A stretch of DNA of 43,168 nt from [Clostridium] aminophilum (GTDB lineage: Bacteria; Bacillota; Clostridia; Lachnospirales; Lachnospiraceae), in contig NZ_FOIL01000027.1 of NCBI RefSeq assembly GCF_900101295.1, forward strand, positions 1 through 43,168. The letters are read 5' to 3'. Every line of letters begins with the position of its first letter. Position 1 is the first letter of the stretch. A program made the translations under genes and the position numbers. Of the stretch, positions 17,981-24,781 are shown in pieces. The notes beneath the pieces are model-generated. The model had not been told where the DNA came from, searched no databases, and worked only from the letters and a program-made list of their open reading frames with translations.

Positions 17981-18745
17981 ATGACTCCCAATCAATATAT
18001 TAATAGTATCGTTCAAAAGCACAGATTGCCAGACTCGTTGGACGAATATACATCATTGAACGTAGTAGCACCTCTTAAGCGGATTATATCAAGTTGGGCA
18101 GGGACTTGCCTTTGCGAAGTAAAGTTATCGGGTTCTAGGGCTAAAGGAACAGCGATAGATTTGTCAACAGATCTTGATTTGTTCATTTCTCTTAGTTCTA
18201 CAACCAATAATAGTTTAAGAGAAATATATGAGTCATTATACTCTCGTATACAAGATGAAGGAATTGAGGCAAGAAAGCAAAATGTATCAATAGGAATTGA
18301 CTATTTGGGAAAGAAGGTAGATCTTGTTCCAGCGAAAAGACAGGGACAATATGGCAATGATCACAGTTTATATAAGAGAAAAGAGGATACTTGGACAAAG
18401 ACTAATATTGATACTCACATTAGCCAGGTACGTCAATCAGGAAGGTTAACGGAGATAATCGCATTGAAAGTATGGCGAGAGAATCATAGTGTAGATTTTC
18501 CGTCGATTTATTTGGAGACGTTTGTTATAGATTCATTACGTGGACGAAGCCTAAATTCACCAGCAGATAATTTTATTTATTTGCTTAAAGATATTCGAGA
18601 TAATATTCAATATAGGCGAGTTATAGATCCAGCAAATTCCAATAATGTTCTATCAGATGAACTTACCCTAATGGAGAAAAGGAAACTTCAAAGTATGGCA
18701 GATTCTAGTATTTCAGAGCAGTATTGGCGCGATATTGTGTGGTAA
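17981..18745 (+). CDS. CD-NTase-like nucleotidyltransferase
   Basis: This 254-residue protein has the polymerase-beta-type nucleotidyltransferase signature: GSRAKGT (Gly51-Ser52), the metal-binding pair Asp64 and Asp66 in STDLDLFI, and a third acidic residue, Asp114, in VDLVPAKRQG. All three catalytic acids are intact, and the spacing resembles OAS/CD-NTase enzymes and CCA-adding relatives. It could make a nucleotide second messenger or modify RNA or protein. GGAG lies upstream of the ATG. It is followed by a nuclease-like DUF6602 gene and preceded by an abortive-infection pair, which favours a defence role by inference. Confidence 0.8.
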   Translation: MTPNQYINSIVQKHRLPDSLDEYTSLNVVAPLKRIISSWAGTCLCEVKLSGSRAKGTAIDLSTDLDLFISLSSTTNNSLREIYESLYSRIQDEGIEARKQNVSIGIDYLGKKVDLVPAKRQGQYGNDHSLYKRKEDTWTKTNIDTHISQVRQSGRLTEIIALKVWRENHSVDFPSIYLETFVIDSLRGRSLNSPADNFIYLLKDIRDNIQYRRVIDPANSNNVLSDELTLMEKRKLQSMADSSISEQYWRDIVW

Positions 18746-18815
18746 ATGATACATTTGATAGGAATGAGTAGTAAGATAACTATATTCCTGCAACAACGAA
18801 GAGAAGGAGGCTTCT

Positions 18816-19553
18816 ATGCCACGCGTAAATATGTTGGAGTTATTTAAAAATATGCAAACTCAGATGGCGTCGACATTAGAACTGGGGCGAGCATCAATAA
18901 CCCATAATGGCGAAATGGGGGAGGCTGCAGAAGAAAGTTGGCGTCAATGGCTGCGAAAGTATCTTCCACGTAGGTATTGCATAGATAAAGCAATAATAGT
19001 TGATTGCGATGGTAATACAAGCGATCAGATAGATATAGTGATCTATGACGGACAGTATTCATATTTTGTCTTTAAACATGAGCAGGTCATATATGTTCCA
19101 GCGGAGAGCGTGTATGCAGTCATAGAGGTCAAGCAGGAATTAAATAAAGCAAATTTAGACTATGCGGGTGAGAAAGCTGTAAGTGTACGTAAACTTAAAA
19201 GAACATCAGCTGAGATTCCTTTTGTTGGTGGAATCTATAGGCCTAAACCTCTACATAAAATATTGGCTGGTATTATTACAATTGAGTCAGGCTGGAAAGA
19301 TCCATTAGGGGATTCGTTAAAGAAAAATTTGACAAATGTAGACATAGATAAGCAGATTGATTTTGGATGTGCAATAAAACATGGATCATTTTGGACAGAA
19401 TATGGAACTAAATTATCAGTAAAAAGAAGTGCGCCAGATGAGTCTTTACTTTTTTTCTTTTTGCAATTGCTTAAAGCGTTACAAGCAATTGGAACGGTAC
19501 CGGCAATTAGAATTGATGAATACGCAAAGGTATTAAATTCGTATGAAGAGTAA
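18816..19553 (+). CDS. DUF6602 protein with PD-(D/E)XK-like nuclease core
   Basis: This 245-residue protein resembles the DUF6602 family. A restriction-endonuclease-like core can be read: Glu36 in NGEMGEAAEE, Asp73 in SDQIDIVIYD, and Glu104-x-Lys106 in YAVIEVKQEL, in the order and spacing of a PD-(D/E)XK site. A later segment IPAIRIDEYAKVL closes the fold. GAAGGAGG lies 8 bases before the ATG. It lies 70 bp after the nucleotidyltransferase in the same direction, suggesting an enzyme plus effector pair. No metal-site residue appears lost. Activity and target are not known. Confidence 0.7.
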   Translation: MPRVNMLELFKNMQTQMASTLELGRASITHNGEMGEAAEESWRQWLRKYLPRRYCIDKAIIVDCDGNTSDQIDIVIYDGQYSYFVFKHEQVIYVPAESVYAVIEVKQELNKANLDYAGEKAVSVRKLKRTSAEIPFVGGIYRPKPLHKILAGIITIESGWKDPLGDSLKKNLTNVDIDKQIDFGCAIKHGSFWTEYGTKLSVKRSAPDESLLFFFLQLLKALQAIGTVPAIRIDEYAKVLNSYEE

Positions 19554-19577
19554 TGGAATCTTTATATACGAAAGAAT

Positions 19578-19622
19578 AGCCTGCAGTTATCCTTAATACG
19601 TGGATGACCGCGGGCTTTTTTA
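19578..19622 (+). terminator. Terminator after the NTase/DUF6602 pair
   Basis: AGCCTGC (19578-19584) pairs with GCGGGCT (19610-19616), including one G-U pair, and is followed by TTTTTTAT. The loop is long (25 bases), so it is of moderate strength. It closes the defence transcript. Confidence 0.6.
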
Positions 19623-19783
19623 TTTTGCTCACCGTTTACCTCGAAAAATCTACCATTCACTACATTGGGAGCAATAAACAGTGAGTAATATCCGATAATA
19701 TCTATATAGTATGCCCTTGGGGAGGGCGCAAGACATCCGGTGGATGTATGCTCTGCGCCGACCGGAGCAAAGCGGAGACAACC

Positions 19784-20497
19784 ATGAGAATTGCTATTTG
19801 TGATGATGAAAAAAGAATATGCGCCATCCTTGCCGAGAAAGTTGGAAAGATCTGCCCTGATGCAGAGATTATTACATATGCTTCCGGGAAAGAATTGTTT
19901 AATGCTGATGAACTGCCGGATATTTTATTGCTTGATATCAGAATGCCTGAGGTCAGCGGTATGGATGTTGCAAAGATTCTTCGGGATAGGGATTGGAGAA
20001 AAATCCTAATCTTTATTACTGGGGAAGAAGACTAGGTGTTCAACTCCTTTGATCTTCGTGCGTTCCACTTCCTTGTGAAGCCGGTGGCAGATGAAAAGCT
20101 TAAGGAAGTGCTGGATAATGCCCAGAAGGAGTTGGAACGATATGGGGATATATCCGGTAAACAAGATAAATATATTGAAATTCAGTCCGGCACGCCACAT
20201 ATCCGAATCAATCTGTCAGAGCTTTTGTATGCAGAAGTGTATGACCGTAAGACCATCCTTCATATGAAGGACGAAAGCATAGAATACTATGGCCAGTTAT
20301 CGGCTCTGGAAGAGCTTGTGTGGAAGGAATCTTATCGAATTCACAGGTCGTATCTTGTGAATATGAAATATGTGGAATGGTATGACAGGACGTCGGTAAG
20401 AACGCTTGGTGGCGACACTATTCCGATTGCGAGAAGGGAATACGACGGTTTCCTTAAAGCATATATGGAATACAGCCGCAGGAGGATAGATTCATGA
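19784..20497 (+). pseudogene. LytTR-family response regulator with internal TAG
   Basis: The gene has an N-terminal receiver domain (CDDEKR, phospho-acceptor Asp51 in LLLDIRMPEVSG, KP in HFLVKP) and a C-terminal LytTR DNA-binding domain (AEVYDRKTILHM, HRSYLVN, IPIARREYDGFLKAY). Codon 84 is TAG (20033-20035) within GEED-stop-VFNSFDLRAFHF, where relatives have Tyr; the frame is otherwise intact for about 237 codons. A GGAG site precedes the ATG at 19784. Such regulators control peptide-sensing circuits of the AgrA type. The stop probably inactivates it unless suppressed; a sequencing error cannot be excluded. Confidence 0.8.
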
Positions 20498-20595
20498 GTG
20501 TGGAAAGAATGTGGGATATGGCAAGTACAATGTCTGCCATAGCAGGACTGTTTGTCAGTGCAATTCTTGTGGCAAGGTTCTCTTCATCAATGTAG
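20494..20595 (+). pseudogene. N-terminal remnant of a sensor histidine kinase
   Basis: The ATG overlaps the stop of the response regulator (ATGA) and encodes MSVERMWDMASTMSAIAGLF followed by VSAILVARFSSS, a short hydrophobic membrane segment, before TAG at 20593-20595. The position directly after a LytTR regulator is where a GHKL-type kinase is expected. The rest of the kinase has been replaced by mobilization sequence, so only about 33 residues remain. The kinase identity is inferred from context. Confidence 0.5.
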
Positions 20596-20783
20596 ATTTT
20601 ACTGCAATTCATGAGCTTGCCAAGATGATGTGCATCGATAGCAGAAACATTAATCAGATTGCAAAAGCAGCCAATACCTACGGCTGGGTTGATGAAAAAA
20701 ACATTGCTGATATGAAAGCTGAACATGAGAAAGTTCTGGAAACGGTAAAAGAGTATTTTGATAAATTGCTTGAAATCATGTAG
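20592..20783 (+). pseudogene. MobC-like relaxosome protein, C-terminal remnant
   Basis: The frame reads VDFTAIHELAKMMCIDSRNI then NQIAKAANTYGWVDEKNIAD and ends LLEIM at 20783. The segment NINQIAKAANT is the conserved part of MobC/MbeC relaxosome accessory proteins, and the helical tail fits. The N-terminal DNA-binding half is missing: the frame is joined directly to a kinase start in a different frame. MobC proteins help a relaxase nick oriT. Confidence 0.65.
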
Positions 20784-20802
20784 TTCTGGAAAAGTGTTTT
20801 TA

Positions 20803-20896
20803 GCCTGCTTGCAGGCGTAGCTTGTCGATGAAAAATCGGCAATCGGGGGGATTGGGGCATACTCCCCAACAAGTAAAATCGCATCAGGTGTACACC
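20803..20896 (+). other. Hairpin cluster, candidate oriT
   Basis: Three inverted repeats lie within 95 bp after the MobC remnant: GCCTGC-TT-GCAGGC (20803-20816), TTGGGG-catact-CCCCAA (20852-20869, preceded by a G-run), and the perfect palindrome GGTGTACACC (20887-20896). GC-rich hairpins between mobC and the relaxase or replication gene are typical of transfer origins of mobilizable elements. No relaxase gene is left here. The nick site cannot be placed. Confidence 0.45.
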
Positions 20897-20963
20897 GATG
20901 CACTGCTTGCCAGTTTATAAACAACAAAATTTTCGATATGGAAAAAGAAAGGAATAAAGAAAA

Positions 20964-21380
20964 ATGACTATGACAGAATATGATGAATTAATGAATGACA
21001 CAAGATTGTTTTACAGGCTTCCGAAGAGATTGTTTGAGGATCCTGCATTCGAAGAAATGTCGATTGATGCAAAAATGCTATACATGATTTTGCTTGATCG
21101 CAGATGTCTCTCGGAGATCAATGGAAGTGATTGGAGAGATGATCACGGATGCGTGTTTATCTATTTTACCATCGAAGAGATGATGAGACTTATGAACTGT
21201 GGGAACAAAAAGATCAATGAGCTTTTGAAGGAATTGGAGAAATATGATCTTGTTCAGAGGAAGCACAGAGGGCTGGGAAAGCTAAACAGGATTTATGTGT
21301 ATGATCTTCTTTCGCCGTACAATCCAAATTGGAAGCCCGGAGTAAAGAAAACTATGGAAGGAGATGAGAAATATGCTTAA
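20964..21380 (+). CDS. RepA N-terminal domain replication-initiator-like protein
   Basis: This 138-residue protein matches the N-terminal domain of RepA-type replication initiators of Gram-positive plasmids and conjugative elements: FYRLPKRLFEDPAFEEMSID, AKMLYMILLDRR, then a winged helix with FIYFTIEEMMRLM and VQRKHRGLGKLNRIYVYDLL. It is shorter than full RepA proteins (250 residues or more), though short versions occur in integrative elements. It overlaps the xis frame at its end. AAAGGA precedes the ATG. It may support limited replication of the excised circle. Confidence 0.8.
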   Translation: MTMTEYDELMNDTRLFYRLPKRLFEDPAFEEMSIDAKMLYMILLDRRCLSEINGSDWRDDHGCVFIYFTIEEMMRLMNCGNKKINELLKELEKYDLVQRKHRGLGKLNRIYVYDLLSPYNPNWKPGVKKTMEGDEKYA

Positions 21381-21738
21381 TACAGATCTTGGATGCAATA
21401 ATGCAAACGGAATAACTCTGATACATGAGATTACAGAACGGCTCGCCAAAGTTCCAACTATAGTTCCGCTTGCTTATGGGATTCTTTGTGAGCTGAAGAA
21501 GACTATGAAAGAAGCGGTTCCTGTAAAAGAGATGAAAGATAGCCCAGCTGTTTCCATTGCGGACAAGTATTCTCTATCGATACAGGAAGCTGCTGAGTAT
21601 TACGGGATTGGAGAAAAAAGACTTAGAAGTATTATATCAGAGCACTATAATGAGCCTTTCATTCTTGAAATAGGATCGCATCAGCGTATAAAAAGAAGAC
21701 TCTTCGAAGAGTTTCTTGATCAGGCAACGGCGGTATGA
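21373..21738 (+). CDS. xis: Excisionase (Tn916 Xis-like)
   Basis: This 121-residue protein has a C-terminal winged helix-turn-helix with LSIQEAAEYYGIGEKRLRSI and a conserved end RRLFEEFLDQATAV, as in Tn916-type Xis proteins. The N-terminal 60 residues are an extra helical region. The ATG at 21373 is preferred over 21364 because the AAGGAG at 21357-21362 would be too close to the latter. It overlaps repA by eight bases and lies upstream of int. Xis would bend the element ends to favour excision. Confidence 0.8.
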   Translation: MLNTDLGCNNANGITLIHEITERLAKVPTIVPLAYGILCELKKTMKEAVPVKEMKDSPAVSIADKYSLSIQEAAEYYGIGEKRLRSIISEHYNEPFILEIGSHQRIKRRLFEEFLDQATAV

Positions 21739-21781
21739 ATAAACACATGAAATAATGAAAACAGAAAAAAAAATACGTGGC

Positions 21782-21834
21782 AGGCGAACAACCCGATTGA
21801 TATAATGTCAATGTCGGGTAGTTCGCCTTTTTTT
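21782..21834 (+). terminator. Terminator between xis and int
   Basis: A 15-bp stem with one mismatch is formed by 21782-21796 and 21814-21828 (AGGCGAACaACCCGA against its complement) and is followed by seven T residues. It stops xis transcription and isolates int, whose AAGGAGG site (21841-21847) comes right after. Confidence 0.9.
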
Positions 21835-21856
21835 ATTGACAAGGAGGACTACTAAT

Positions 21857-23055
21857 ATGAGTGAAAAAAGAAAGGATAACAGAGGAAGAGTTTTACACAA
21901 CGGAGAAATCCAGCGTAAGGACGGAAGGTATCAGTTCAAGTATATAGATGCCAACGGAAAAGAAAAATTCGTATACAGTTGGATGCTTGACCACAATGAT
22001 GCTACGCCACAGGGAAAAGTCAGAAATTTATCCCTAAGAGAAATGGAACGTCAGATTCAGGCTAATCTGTTTGACAACATCGTTTCAAATGTTGGCAATA
22101 TGACCGTGCTGGAACTTGTGGAGAAATACATTTCTACGAAGACCGGTGTGAGGCCTACAACGAAAGCGGGTTATAAAACGGTGATCAATTTCCTGAGTAA
22201 GGATCCCTTTGGCAGAAAACGCATTGATACAGTGCGTCTCTCAGATGCAAAATGCTGGCTTAGCAAGCTTCAGGCAGATGGAAAGAGTTATAGCTCGATT
22301 CATTCCTTAAGAGGCGTCTTAAGACCGGCTTTTAAGATGGATGTAGATGATGATCTGATCCGCAAGAGTCCGTTTGATTTCGAATTGGCATCCGTGATCG
22401 TAAATGATAGCCATACAAGGCTTTCGATAACCAGGGATGAAGAGAGAAAATTCCTTAAGTTTGTAAAAGAGGATCCTCATTTTTGCAAATACTATGAAGG
22501 AATCTATATTCTTTTCCACACGAGCTTCGCATCTCGGAGTTTTGCGGACTGACTCTTGGGGATATCGATTTTGAGAATCACAAGATCAATGTGGACCATC
22601 AGCTTCAGAAGCGTGCACATATCGGATACTACATCGAGAGTACAAAGACTACTTGCGGAACCAGAGTACTACCTATGACAGAAGATGTTGAGGTTTGCTT
22701 TAGGAAGATCATCTCTGAACGCAACGCACCCAAGGTTGAGCTGATAGTAGACGGATATACCGGATTTCTGTACTACGACAAGGATGGAAGCATTACATAC
22801 TCGCTTCACTGGGACCATTACTTTAAGCATATAGTGGTGGACAAGTATAATTCCATTTACAAGCTTCAGATGCCCGAGATTACACCTCATGTATGCCGCC
22901 ATACCTACTGTTCCAACATGGCGAAATCCGGGATGAATTCGAAAACACTTCAGTATCTCATGGGACATGCGGACATTGGAACCACGCTTAATGTCCATAC
23001 TCACGTGAATTTTGAGGATGCAAAAGCAGAGATCGAGAAGCTGAATGTTGTGTGA
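21857..23055 (+). pseudogene. int: Tn916-type tyrosine integrase, frameshifted, catalytic Tyr changed
   Basis: The N-terminus MSEKRKDNRGRVLHNGEIQR is that of Tn916-family integrases, with the arm-binding domain, a SAM-like core-binding domain and a catalytic domain. A frameshift near 22520-22530 interrupts the catalytic Arg box: the first frame ends FHTSFASRSFAD, while the other frame gives the expected ISEFCGLTLGDIDFENH. The frame after the shift carries HVCRHTYCSNMAK and LMGHADIGTT. The position of the nucleophile reads LNVHTHV, with His (CAT at 22996-22998) instead of Tyr. Both lesions should abolish recombination. The ATG is supported by AAGGAGG. Confidence 0.9.
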
Positions 23056-23064
23056 AAATCTTAA

Positions 23065-23104
23065 GGTGTAAATGAAAAATAATTACACCTTTTGCCGGTG
23101 TAAA
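23065..23104 (+). repeat. Inverted TTTACACC units at the right end (candidate arm sites)
   Basis: GGTGTAAA occurs at 23065-23072 and 23097-23104, with TTACACC in the opposite orientation between them (23083-23089). The octamer is the inverse of the tandem unit found after both left scars. Placement between integrase and core fits right-end arm sites. Confidence 0.5.
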
Positions 23105-23185
23105 TATGCCCAAATATGCATATATTATGTCGGCAAATGAAAATGAAAAAGGTGTCTAAGCCCTGATAAAACAAGGAAAAACGAT

Positions 23186-23644
23186 ATGATCAAAATATTA
23201 TTCGTCTGCCACGGCAGCATCTGCCGTTCACCAATGGCAAAATACGTTCTTCAGGATATGGTTGAAAAACGGGGGCTCGCGCACCGGTATCGGATCGACT
23301 GTGCGGCGATGACATATGAGGAGATTGGAAATCCGGTGTATCCGCCGGTGCGGCAGGTTCTGAATCAGCATGGGATCAGCTGCGACGGATATGCGGCCCG
23401 CCATGTACGGGAAGAGGATTATACCGATTTTGATTACATCATCGGAATGGATGCGGAAAACATGCGGGATCTTGCCAGGGCATTCGGAAACGATCCGGCC
23501 GGTAAATGCTGCCGGCTCCTGGATTTCACAGATGATCCGAGGGATATCGCGGATCCGTGGTATACCCGCAGATTCAATTACTGCTACGAAGACGTTAAAC
23601 GCGGATGCGAGGAGCTTTTGCGGAAGACAGAAGGGGAAAACTAA
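23186..23644 (+). CDS. Low-molecular-weight protein tyrosine phosphatase
   Basis: This 152-residue cytoplasmic phosphatase removes phosphate from tyrosines of proteins. The P-loop is CHGSICRS: nucleophile Cys8, Arg14. The general acid Asp lies in DDPRDIADPWY near residue 125. Length is normal. The first codons overlap the integration core, so the ribosome site (AAGGAAAA) and the start codon are supplied by the element side. The gene therefore remains complete after integration. It is the target gene of the island. Its cellular substrate is not identifiable. Confidence 0.92.
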   Translation: MIKILFVCHGSICRSPMAKYVLQDMVEKRGLAHRYRIDCAAMTYEEIGNPVYPPVRQVLNQHGISCDGYAARHVREEDYTDFDYIIGMDAENMRDLARAFGNDPAGKCCRLLDFTDDPRDIADPWYTRRFNYCYEDVKRGCEELLRKTEGEN

Positions 23645-23735
23645 ATAATATCGTACGGGAAGTTTCGTGAGGTTACTACATTGTCGGATGGAAACGCAGA
23701 GCAGAAGCAGTTGTTTCTTATCCGGCATTTCTTTA

Positions 23736-23784
23736 TTGACAAAATCGACACGCGTGTCTAAAATAAAAAACGACATTGGTGTCG
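23736..23784 (+). promoter_or_regulatory. Promoter with two operators for the TetR gene
   Basis: TTGACA (23736-23741), a 17-bp spacer and TAAAAT (23759-23764) form a good sigma-A promoter. The perfect palindrome GACACGCGTGTC (23747-23758) fills the end of the spacer, and CGACATTGGTGTCG (23771-23784), a second palindrome with a TTGG centre, sits at the start point. Both share GACA/TGTC half-sites. The TetR gene lies 120 bp downstream, so autoregulation is likely. Confidence 0.75.
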
Positions 23785-23903
23785 ATTTTTGCGGGGTTGG
23801 CCAAATCATAATAAAAAACGGAAAGCGTATAAGAAAAAATGATCATAGGTTTCATGACTTCAACATTGTACAAGTATGAGTACCGGGTATCGGGGAGGTA
23901 AAA

Positions 23904-24515
23904 ATGACATCAAAAGGTGAACAGACAAGAAACACGATATTGGATGTATCATACGCTCTTTTTGCAGAGAAAGGCTTCAAGCAGGTGACCATGAAGGATG
24001 TCTGCGAAGTCACCGGTATGAGCCGGGGCGGACTGTACAGTCATTTTTCCGGAACGGCGCAGCTGTTCGAGGCGTTGCTGGAGCGAATTACGGAAAAGGA
24101 GTCGATGGATTTTTTCGGAGAGATGAAAAAGGGGATGTCTGCGACGGACATTTTGAACGGTGCACTTCTTCTCATGGAGGATGAAATGAATCATCCGGAA
24201 GAGTCTCTGAGCATGGCCATGTATGAGTATGCGGAAACCGTTGATTGTGGTGTGATGAAACATTTTACCGAAATCAATGAGGATAAATGGACAGAACTGA
24301 TCCGGTACGGGATAGCTCGCGGAGAATTTCAAAACGTGGATGTCGATGAAATGGTGAATGTGATTCTGTATTCATATCAGGGTATCCGAATGTGGAGCCG
24401 CATTATTCCGATGAATCCGGATAGTTTTCATTCCATTGTGAGTCATATCAAAAGGCAACTGACTGGATCAGGAAAAGAAGGATCGGGAACGGAAGCAGAA
24501 CAGAGATCAGAGTGA
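23904..24515 (+). CDS. TetR/AcrR family transcriptional regulator
   Basis: This 203-residue repressor has an N-terminal helix-turn-helix (TILDVSYALFAEKGFKQVTM, then KDVCEVTGMSRGGLYSHFSG) and a ligand-binding helical C-terminal domain. A GGGGAGG site precedes the ATG. Two palindromes on its own promoter suggest it represses itself and probably the downstream hydrolase. The extreme C-terminus (KEGSGTEAEQRSE) resembles the repeat that follows, as if the repeat had grown from the gene end. The ligand is unknown. Confidence 0.9.
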   Translation: MTSKGEQTRNTILDVSYALFAEKGFKQVTMKDVCEVTGMSRGGLYSHFSGTAQLFEALLERITEKESMDFFGEMKKGMSATDILNGALLLMEDEMNHPEESLSMAMYEYAETVDCGVMKHFTEINEDKWTELIRYGIARGEFQNVDVDEMVNVILYSYQGIRMWSRIIPMNPDSFHSIVSHIKRQLTGSGKEGSGTEAEQRSE

Positions 24516-24546
24516 GAGATTGAAATGGAAACAGAGTAAGAACCAG

Positions 24547-24780
24547 AAGGCAGAGCGGGAAACTGAACGGAAGGCAGAGCGGGAAAATGAGCAGAAAGCA
24601 TAGCGGGAGACAGAACAGAAGGCAGAGCGGGAAACTGAACGGAAGGCAGAGCGGGAAAATGAGCAGAAAGCATAGCGGGAGACAGAACAGAAGCAGAGCA
24701 GGAAACTGAACAGATAGCGGAGCGGGAATCAGAAAGCAGAGCAGAAGACAGAACTGGAAACAGAAAAGGAGAAAGAAGGA
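24547..24780 (+). repeat. 24-bp minisatellite with 72-bp higher-order unit
   Basis: A purine-rich array is built of 24-base units (for example AAGGCAGAGCGGGAAACTGA plus ACGG). Three variant units form a 72-bp block repeated twice (starting 24547 and 24619), followed by decayed copies to about 24770. One frame reads KAERETER, KAERENEQ, KA-stop-RETEQ, a heptad-like charged pattern, but TAG codons occur at the same place in each block. It therefore expanded after the stop arose and is probably not translated. It lies between the TetR gene and the hydrolase. Confidence 0.85.
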
Positions 24781-24781
24781 A

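Larger units (their letters stand above)
15376..23227 (+). mobile_element. Decayed mobilizable element/island with defence cargo
   Basis: The region is bounded by direct copies of a 20-bp core, TTATTCGTCTGCCACGGCAG, at 15388-15407 and 23208-23227. The core corresponds to the P-loop codons of the phosphatase gene. Inside are a second, diverged scar (15536-15580), an ATPase/RloB pair, a nucleotidyltransferase/DUF6602 pair, a LytTR regulator remnant, a MobC remnant, an oriT-like hairpin cluster, a RepA-type protein, Xis and a Tn916-type integrase adjacent to the right core. This is the layout of an integrative mobilizable element. The active unit probably began at the second scar. The integrase is doubly damaged and no relaxase remains, so it is likely immobile. 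Confidence 0.75.

Noticed and set aside
23667-23879. A 70-codon frame between the phosphatase and the TetR gene
   Set aside because: It overlaps a clear promoter with operators, has no ribosome site and no recognisable motif.
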